Origin: Solobacterium sp.
GTDB taxonomy: Bacteria; Bacillota_I; Bacilli_A; Erysipelotrichales; Erysipelotrichaceae
Length of the DNA stretch: 7,109 bases
NCBI GenBank assembly: GCA_016291725.1
Contig: JAEEYJ010000184.1
Location: forward strand, 1 to 7,109
Reading direction: 5' to 3'
Below, one piece after another: positions 1 through 4,087 of the stretch. The first letter of the stretch is position 1. The number at the start of each line of letters is the position of its first letter. The position numbers were made by a program, and so were the translations under genes. The notes under the pieces are model-generated. The model did no database searches, was not told where the DNA came from, and saw nothing but the letters and a program-made list of their open reading frames with translations.

Positions 1-1179
1 CAGCTGTACATCGTACATGACAGCCAGATTGTTGTATTCTGCCTCGACATCTTCATCCGTGGGCTCCAGGCCTTCCGCCTTGGAGATGGCTCCCAGGACA
101 AGGCGCTGCTTTACCGTGCGTTCAGCATCGGCACGGTAGCTTTCCTTTACCTGGTCTTCCGTGGTGTTCACCATCTGCAGGTACTGTTCCATCTTCATGC
201 CGTAGGCAGCGATCTGCTGAGCCATCTGCTGGTACATCGCTTCTGTTTCATTCTGGATGAGTACTTCAGGAATATCGACCTCAGATACAGCACAGACCTG
301 TGCCAGGAAGTCATCTTCCGCTGCGCGCTCCGCTTCTGCTTTCTTATCGCGCAGCTGTGTTTCATTGATTTTTCTGCGCAGGTCTTCTACGGTTTCAACC
401 TGCGGGATATTGCAGTCCTTGGCAAAGTCATCGTCCAGTTCCGGAAGCACTTTGCCTTTGACTTCATTCACTTTGACATGGAAGACAACAGCGGCGCCTG
501 CCAGATCAGCTGCAGGATACTCTTCAGGGAAGGAAAGATCCAGATCCTTTTCCTCACCGGCCTTTGCGCCGACGAGCTGATCCTCGAATCCGGGAATGAA
601 TGTACCGGAACCCAGCTCAAGATCGAAGCCTTCCGCTTCGCCGCCTTCGAAGGCGACACCGTCCTTGAAGCCCTTGTAATCGATATTCACCGTATCACCG
701 AGGGCTGCCGGTTCTTCCTTGACGGAAATGTCGGCATACTTCTCACGCATACGGTTTATCTCTGCTTCCACTTCCTCTTCCGTAACGCTTGTCTCCGGCA
801 GTTCATATTCGATTTCCTTATAGTCCCCGAGCTTGACTTCCGGCATGACCGTAAACATAAACGCAAGCGTTACATTCTCGTCAGAGATATTGCGGATGTC
901 CACCATCGGCTGGGAGATCGGTACAACACCGGTTTCTGCAAGCCCTTCCTGAAGCCACGTGTCCACGGACTCCTGAACAGCTTCATGCTGGCGCTCCGGT
1001 CCGCTGATCCTGGCTTCCGCGATTTTGCGCGGTACCTGTCCCTTGCGGAATCCCCTGACCTCAAGATTCCCGCTCAGTTTACGGAAAGCCTTGTCAATAG
1101 CCTGCTGCCACTTCTCTCCTTCCACAGTGACGATCATCTCGCCGCTGGAATGTTCCTTCAATGTCCAAGTTGCTGTCAT
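1..1179 (-). CDS. tig: Trigger factor, ribosome-associated chaperone and prolyl isomerase (C-terminus cut by window edge)
   Basis: Trigger factor binds the ribosome near the peptide exit tunnel (at L23) and shields nascent chains in the cytoplasm; it also carries a peptidyl-prolyl isomerase domain. The reading frame is open from the ATG at 1179 to base 1, giving 393 residues; the family is usually about 430, so some 35 C-terminal residues lie outside. Seen in the translation: the N-terminal ribosome-binding domain with the signature loop GFRKGQVPR at residues 43-51; an FKBP-like domain at about 160-243 starting GDTVNIDYKG and including GSGTFIPGFEDQL; then the helical chaperone arms from about 245 onward, rich in Gln and Met around 305-335. 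The start is supported by AAAGGAG at 1195-1189, nine bases before the ATG. A strong promoter and a CIRCE-like operator lie upstream, which suggests heat-shock control by HrcA. No frameshift was found on line-by-line translation. Identity is essentially certain. Confidence 0.97.
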   Translation of the reverse strand, partial: MTATWTLKEHSSGEMIVTVEGEKWQQAIDKAFRKLSGNLEVRGFRKGQVPRKIAEARISGPERQHEAVQESVDTWLQEGLAETGVVPISQPMVDIRNISDENVTLAFMFTVMPEVKLGDYKEIEYELPETSVTEEEVEAEINRMREKYADISVKEEPAALGDTVNIDYKGFKDGVAFEGGEAEGFDLELGSGTFIPGFEDQLVGAKAGEEKDLDLSFPEEYPAADLAGAAVVFHVKVNEVKGKVLPELDDDFAKDCNIPQVETVEDLRRKINETQLRDKKAEAERAAEDDFLAQVCAVSEVDIPEVLIQNETEAMYQQMAQQIAAYGMKMEQYLQMVNTTEDQVKESYRADAERTVKQRLVLGAISKAEGLEPTDEDVEAEYNNLAVMYDVQL

Positions 1180-1188
1180 ATCTATAAG

Positions 1189-1195
1189 CTCCTTT
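1189..1195 (-). promoter_or_regulatory. Ribosome binding site of tig
   Basis: AAAGGAG on the minus strand, nine bases before the tig ATG. It is a near-complete Shine-Dalgarno match and fixes the tig start at 1179. Confidence 0.85.
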
Positions 1196-1214
1196 CAGCT
1201 TTTTGACCTGTATC

Positions 1215-1223
1215 AGTATAGCA
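1215..1223 (-). promoter_or_regulatory. Possible second, extended -10 promoter for tig
   Basis: On the minus strand TGCTATACT forms an extended -10 box (TGn followed by TATACT). No good -35 lies 17 bases upstream (TAGCGT there), which extended -10 promoters tolerate. It would start a transcript about 30 bases before the tig ATG, downstream of the CIRCE element, and could give HrcA-independent basal expression. It may be chance; the upstream promoter at 1255-1283 is much stronger. Confidence 0.3.
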
Positions 1224-1254
1224 AAGATCCTGCGCATACGCTATACAGAATCCT

Positions 1255-1283
1255 AGTATAAACCACGGCGTTAGCACTGTCAA
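1255..1283 (-). promoter_or_regulatory. SigA-type promoter of tig
   Basis: On the minus strand a perfect TTGACA -35 (1283-1278) is separated by exactly 17 bases from a TATACT -10 (1260-1255). Transcription should start near 1248, leaving a leader of about 69 bases before the tig ATG. The -35 begins directly after the TGA stop of the upstream gene (1286-1284) and lies within the CIRCE-like element, so a bound repressor would block polymerase. Confidence 0.85.
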
Positions 1284-1297
1284 TCAATGAGTGCTAT
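1271..1297. promoter_or_regulatory. CIRCE-like operator (HrcA binding site) over the tig promoter
   Basis: The consensus CIRCE is TTAGCACTC, nine bases, GAGTGCTAA. Here the left arm is TTAGCACTG (1271-1279), the spacer is exactly nine bases (1280-1288), and the right arm is GAGTGCTAT (1289-1297): 16 of 18 arm bases match. In Firmicutes and Mollicutes this is the operator of the heat-shock repressor HrcA, typically before groESL and hrcA-grpE-dnaK. The element covers the -35 box of the tig promoter, as expected for a repressor site. Its right arm lies inside the last codons (Asp-Ser-Thr-His) of the upstream gene. That HrcA binds it is inference; the match and geometry are seen directly. Confidence 0.85.
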
Positions 1298-1934
1298 CAC
1301 CCATCATTTCATCAATCTGTGCTATGACTGTATCCGCAAGAACCATTGCTTCATCTTCGTCATAGGACAGCGGCAGGAACAGATAGCATTCATTGATCAG
1401 CACTTCTTTGGCCATTTGTGCTTTGACCGGATCCTTGGCATAGCAGTCTTCCAGAATGCCGGCAGCGCGGCGGAATCCCCCGCTCCGGGAAACCGGTACG
1501 ACGGCATCGGCCCAGAATGTGTACTCTGTCCCGTCCTTGCGGTATGTGAATTCTTCATTCACCTGCTGTTCAGCAAGGCTGTCAATGAGGATTGCCGCTG
1601 CTTCCGGAAGCGGATCACGGGACAGATATTCCTGAAGTTCTGCTGTACAGCTGCGCAGATTCCTGTCCGCAAGCTTCGCGGCCGCTGCCAGCTGGTCTGT
1701 CGCATTGCCGTGCAGCAGTCTGTCCAAAGTCTTGTCCAGAGACCATTCCTTGGGTTCTCTGTTCTCATTCAGCAGGAAACGAAGCCGGTGTTCCCTGCTG
1801 TGGAGCGCTTCCTCTGCTTCAGCAGGTATGTAGGGCATACCCAGTTCCCGCTGCAGTATTGCATGCGCTTCTTCCAGCCGACCGGCATTGACGCATTCAT
1901 CAATCGTTTCCAGTATTTCATCGTAGAAATTCAT
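1284..1934 (-). CDS. Helical repeat (TPR-like) protein, probably DUF3196 family, function unknown
   Basis: A 216-residue, acidic, soluble protein with no signal peptide or membrane segment. The N-terminus (MNFYDEILETIDECVNAGRLEEAHAI...) followed by ELGMPYIP at about residues 30-37 resembles the DUF3196 family known from Mycoplasma pneumoniae and Erysipelotrichia, recalled from memory rather than searched. The chain is almost wholly alpha-helical, with paired helices at about 1-30, 68-90, 92-107 and 109-125 recalling TPR or HEAT-like repeats; a short region around 128-150 (FTYRKDGTEYTFWADAVVPVS) looks like beta strands. Start: GGAG lies nine bases before the ATG. It ends one base before the tig -35 box and contributes its last codons to the CIRCE element. 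No convincing promoter is seen between it and the tRNA terminator, apart from a lone TACAAT at 1961-1956; leaky read-through from the tRNA-Arg promoter is possible. Being next to trigger factor hints at a role in protein biogenesis, but that is conjecture. Confidence 0.85.
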   Translation of the reverse strand: MNFYDEILETIDECVNAGRLEEAHAILQRELGMPYIPAEAEEALHSREHRLRFLLNENREPKEWSLDKTLDRLLHGNATDQLAAAAKLADRNLRSCTAELQEYLSRDPLPEAAAILIDSLAEQQVNEEFTYRKDGTEYTFWADAVVPVSRSGGFRRAAGILEDCYAKDPVKAQMAKEVLINECYLFLPLSYDEDEAMVLADTVIAQIDEMMGDSTH

Positions 1935-1969
1935 TGCAGTTCACTCCGTACGATCATTGTAACCAATAA

Positions 1970-1987
1970 AACAGCCTGCCGGCTGTT
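1970..1987 (-). terminator. Rho-independent terminator after tRNA-Arg
   Basis: A perfect 7-base stem, AACAGCC and GGCTGTT, closes a 4-base loop (1977-1980). On the minus strand the stem runs into TTTATTGG. It lies 10 bases past the tRNA 3' end and ends tRNA transcription before the DUF3196-like gene. The stem is short and the U tract is interrupted, so termination may be partial. Confidence 0.75.
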
Positions 1988-1997
1988 CTATCACAGG

Positions 1998-2071
1998 CGT
2001 CCACGAAGAGACTCGAACTCTTGACCACTCGCTTAGAAGGCGAGTGCTCTATCCAACTGAGCTACATGGAC
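1998..2071 (-). tRNA. tRNA-Arg, anticodon UCU (reads AGA/AGG)
   Basis: A 74-base cloverleaf folds cleanly on the minus strand. The acceptor stem is GTCCATG with CGTGGAC (one T-G wobble) and discriminator G at 1998. The D arm is GCTC/GAGC with loop AGTTGGATA. The anticodon stem is CTCGC/GCGAG around loop CTTCTAA, which gives anticodon TCT (genomic 2035-2037). The T arm is AAGAG/CTCTT with the canonical TTCGAGT loop. The 3' CCA is not encoded (CCT follows the discriminator), so CCA must be added by the nucleotidyltransferase. It has its own promoter at 2081-2109 and a terminator at 1970-1987. Confidence 0.97.
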
Positions 2072-2080
2072 AGCATGACA

Positions 2081-2109
2081 AATATAACGCAAAAATGTGG
2101 ATTGTGCAA
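2081..2109 (-). promoter_or_regulatory. Promoter of tRNA-Arg
   Basis: On the minus strand TTGCAC (2109-2104) and TATATT (2086-2081) are 17 bases apart. The predicted start near 2074 leaves only about three bases of 5' leader before the tRNA. The -35 lies nine bases past the stop of the phosphoesterase gene. No terminator separates the two, so the tRNA may also be read from upstream. Confidence 0.75.
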
Positions 2110-2118
2110 GATGAGGCT

Positions 2119-2589
2119 CTACAGTTCTTTCCTCTCCGCCGTGATTTCATCACCGTGGATACGGACGACCATGTAGCTTGCCGGCGAATGATCGCGGTTG
2201 TAGCGCAGGCTGCCGGGATTGAGCAGACGGATCCCGTTCACCGTCTTGTCGCAGTAGCGGTGTGTATGGCCGTAGCATACGATGTCACAGCCCCTTGCTC
2301 TGCCGGCGTCAGCTACAGCGACGAGGCCCCCGCGGTAGATCAGCCGGTCACCATGAACAAGCAGGATCCGGTGGCTTCCAGCCTCAATGATTCTCTCCAG
2401 GGGATATTTAGGGTCATAGTCGTTGTTTCCGGCAACACTGATCCACCCTTCCAGCTCCTCCATCCTCTGCCCGCTGTCACCGATATGCAGAAAAAATGCC
2501 GCATCGGGATACTGCTCAAGAAGGTCCTTGATGGGTTCTTTGTACATATGATTATCACCGGCAACAACAATCGTTATACCGTCTTCCAT
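2119..2589 (-). CDS. YfcE/MJ0936-family metallophosphoesterase
   Basis: A 156-residue cytoplasmic metal-dependent phosphoesterase of the calcineurin-like superfamily. E. coli YfcE and archaeal MJ0936 hydrolyse phosphodiesters in vitro; the natural substrate is uncertain. The metal-binding motifs appear in order: GDNH (Asp12, His14), IGDSG (Asp38), GNND (Asn55), VHGD (His79) and GHTH (His108, His110). The C-terminal LLNPGSL and the total length match the family. Start choice: the frame is open back to a TTG at 2625, but that codon lacks a ribosome site and lies within the -35 box; family members begin a few residues before the first Asp, so the ATG at 2589 is preferred. No Shine-Dalgarno precedes this ATG and the -10 box sits six bases upstream, suggesting a leaderless mRNA. 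The gene ends 47 bases before tRNA-Arg and is divergent from the small membrane protein gene. Confidence 0.93.
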   Translation of the reverse strand: MEDGITIVVAGDNHMYKEPIKDLLEQYPDAAFFLHIGDSGQRMEELEGWISVAGNNDYDPKYPLERIIEAGSHRILLVHGDRLIYRGGLVAVADAGRARGCDIVCYGHTHRYCDKTVNGIRLLNPGSLRYNRDHSPASYMVVRIHGDEITAERKEL

Positions 2590-2595
2590 GATTCC

Positions 2596-2625
2596 ATTAT
2601 ATCCAATGATGCTTTCTCGTGACAA
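2596..2625 (-). promoter_or_regulatory. Promoter of the phosphoesterase gene (leaderless geometry)
   Basis: On the minus strand TTGTCA (2625-2620) and a perfect TATAAT (2601-2596) are 18 bases apart. The -10 box ends six bases before the ATG at 2589, so the predicted transcription start coincides with the start codon. Its -35 overlaps that of the divergent promoter on the plus strand. Confidence 0.7.
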
Positions 2626-2646
2626 AAGGAAAAAGTATATTACAAT
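2619..2646 (+). promoter_or_regulatory. Promoter of the small membrane protein gene
   Basis: GTGACA (2619-2624) and TACAAT (2641-2646) are 16 bases apart, giving a start near 2653 and a leader of about 10 bases before the ATG at 2663. The -35 shares five bases with the opposing phosphoesterase promoter, so polymerases would compete. Both boxes deviate from consensus, so the call is moderate. Confidence 0.5.
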
Positions 2647-2662
2647 AATGACAGGTACTACT

Positions 2663-3037
2663 ATGAAACTCAGCCTGTATCCTTACAATCTGTATATCCT
2701 GTACGCTGCAGCAGGCATCCTCGCTGTATTTCTGATCATGACGCTGATGCATCTATCAAGTATGGGACGCACTATGAAGATCCTGCAGGACAAGAGTGAA
2801 GATCTTTCCAGCAAGGCTGTCCGCCTCCAGGAAGAGCTTCAGGTGCGTTCGCAGAACAAAACGAAGATTCCCTGGAAAGAGATTCTGGCGGGATATATTC
2901 TGCTGAAAGCCATCAAGAAGGATTATGACAAGCACGAGGAAAACGGTATGAAGCAGGCTGTCCGGTCCGCTCAGAACGTATACAACGCCAGAGTGCTGAA
3001 GAAGATCATATCGAGCAGTAAAACCAGTATCCTATGA
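2663..3037 (+). CDS. Small single-pass membrane protein, function unknown
   Basis: A 124-residue protein that I do not recognise. It begins with a short polar stretch, then one hydrophobic segment at about residues 10-30 (LYILYAAAGILAVFLIMTLM), then a charged, heptad-like helical region at about 36-65 (MKILQDKSEDLSSKAVRLQEEL) that could be a coiled coil. A second moderately hydrophobic helix (WKEILAGYILLKAIKKDY, 71-88) and a basic C-terminal tail follow. Most of the protein probably faces the cytoplasm, with the helices lying on the membrane or mediating oligomerisation. Start: the frame is open from 2588, but in-frame ATGs at 2588, 2606, 2609 and 2648 lie before or within the promoter boxes; the ATG at 2663 fits the promoter and starts just before the membrane segment. 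Its ribosome site is weak (only CAGG upstream). It is the only plus-strand gene here and has its own terminator. Confidence 0.75.
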   Translation: MKLSLYPYNLYILYAAAGILAVFLIMTLMHLSSMGRTMKILQDKSEDLSSKAVRLQEELQVRSQNKTKIPWKEILAGYILLKAIKKDYDKHEENGMKQAVRSAQNVYNARVLKKIISSSKTSIL

Positions 3038-3061
3038 TTCCCCTGTGCGGGAATCTTTTTT
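3036..3061 (+). terminator. Rho-independent terminator of the small membrane protein gene
   Basis: A perfect 7-base stem GATTCCC/GGGAATC (3036-3042, 3049-3055) with a 6-base loop is followed by six T residues. The stem starts inside the TGA stop codon (3035-3037), so stop and terminator overlap. Confidence 0.92.
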
Positions 3062-3065
3062 ATTG

Positions 3066-3090
3066 AAAAAACGGTTTCAGGAGAAACCGT
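3066..3090 (-). terminator. Rho-independent terminator of the mutS2-uvrC-vanY-like operon
   Basis: On the minus strand an 8-base perfect stem, ACGGTTTC with GAAACCGT around a 4-base loop (3079-3082), is followed by a run of six T (3071-3066). It begins at the last base of the VanY-like gene's TGA stop codon. It faces the plus-strand terminator five bases away, insulating the convergent transcripts. Confidence 0.92.
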
Positions 3091-4079
3091 CAATGTTCGA
3101 TATCGTTCTGTCTCAGAGCACCGTATTCATCAAACGTCATGCCGGATTCATGGAGCCGGGCAGCCAGTTCCTTTCCTACATAGCGCAGATGGAACGGCTC
3201 CGTGTCCCTGCTGAGCAGAAAGCCGTACCGGTGCGCATTGTCCTTCAGCCAGCCCGCTTGTTCCGTCCGTTCAAAGAACGCATCATCCAGACCTTCTACA
3301 CACAGATCAACCGCATAGCCCAGCTGGTGATCATCCTGTCCGGGCAGAATGGCGGTTTTTCCTTCTTCATAGAGCGCTGTCTGCTCATCATACGGCACAT
3401 AGCCGCGATAGATCTTCATAAAGCCGCATCCATTTCCTTCCGGGAAAGAGGATTCTGCAGCACTGCACAGGTCCGCCAGAGGTTCCTGCAGCATAGGACT
3501 GATATATACTGTACCGATGGTCAGTGCCGGGTCTGCTTCCAGCAGCCCCGCAGGCTGACGCATTGAAACGGTGAATCCATTGCCTGTATAGCATTCCGGA
3601 TTGCCGGCATTGTCCACCAGCTCCGTTCCCTCTGCATAAGGGTCTTTGCCTGTCAGCCAGGCAGACAGTTCGTCATAGGTATAATGGTTCAGGTAACGGA
3701 TCAGCGTCTCCGTATCCATCACATCGCGGGTCTCCTCCACCATCCGGACAATCAGTCCCGGCGGCTGGTCCCAGGCGAATTCACTGAGCTGCTTGTACTC
3801 TGCTGCGTGGTAGATATTGAACCCATCCTCCGCAATGAAGGAAATGAATACATTGGGCGCAATGGAATACTCGATCAAGTATTCGATCTCTTCTTTGTTG
3901 AGATACTTCCTGATCATTTCCCTGCTTCGTCTGTCCTGGTACGGATAGCGGGTCAAGGTATCATAGTGGAGATTCATGATAAACATGCATACACCTGAAA
4001 ACAGGACAAGGAATCCAAGGAATACCCTCGTCCAGATCCTGCGTTTTCCCTCACTGAGCAATTCCGTATTCATATGCAT
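3090..4079 (-). CDS. Membrane-anchored VanY-type D-alanyl-D-alanine carboxypeptidase-like protein
   Basis: VanY-family zinc peptidases remove the terminal D-Ala from peptidoglycan stem peptides outside the membrane. The 329-residue product has a basic N-terminus and one membrane segment at about residues 17-36 with no evident cleavage site, so it is probably anchored with its catalytic part outside. Residues 40-180 form a region I do not recognise. The peptidase domain at about 195-305 shows IYRGY (Arg225), the zinc motif HQLGYAVD (His251, Asp258), AGWLKDNAHRYGF, and EPFH (Glu294, His297, where ExWH is usual). The zinc ligands and catalytic Glu are thus all present. Odd: only four residues separate YGFLLS from EPFH, whereas VanY enzymes usually have a longer loop there (RYP..K...TGY). 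It starts 8 bases after the uvrC stop; GAGG inside the uvrC end, 13 bases before the ATG, is the likely ribosome site. Whether it cuts D,D or L,D bonds cannot be told. Confidence 0.9.
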   Translation of the reverse strand: MHMNTELLSEGKRRIWTRVFLGFLVLFSGVCMFIMNLHYDTLTRYPYQDRRSREMIRKYLNKEEIEYLIEYSIAPNVFISFIAEDGFNIYHAAEYKQLSEFAWDQPPGLIVRMVEETRDVMDTETLIRYLNHYTYDELSAWLTGKDPYAEGTELVDNAGNPECYTGNGFTVSMRQPAGLLEADPALTIGTVYISPMLQEPLADLCSAAESSFPEGNGCGFMKIYRGYVPYDEQTALYEEGKTAILPGQDDHQLGYAVDLCVEGLDDAFFERTEQAGWLKDNAHRYGFLLSRDTEPFHLRYVGKELAARLHESGMTFDEYGALRQNDIEH

Positions 4080-4087
4080 GTATTATA

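Noticed and set aside
478..1206. 242-codon plus-strand open frame opposite tig
   Set aside because: Shadow of trigger factor, which is clearly the real gene; it also crosses the tig ribosome site and lacks its own.
1287..2024. 245-codon plus-strand open frame opposite the DUF3196-like gene
   Set aside because: It runs antisense through the gene, the terminator and into the tRNA, and its Cys/Phe-rich composition is not protein-like.
2044..2622. 192-codon plus-strand open frame opposite the phosphoesterase
   Set aside because: It starts inside the tRNA and covers a phosphoesterase with all metal motifs in order on the other strand.
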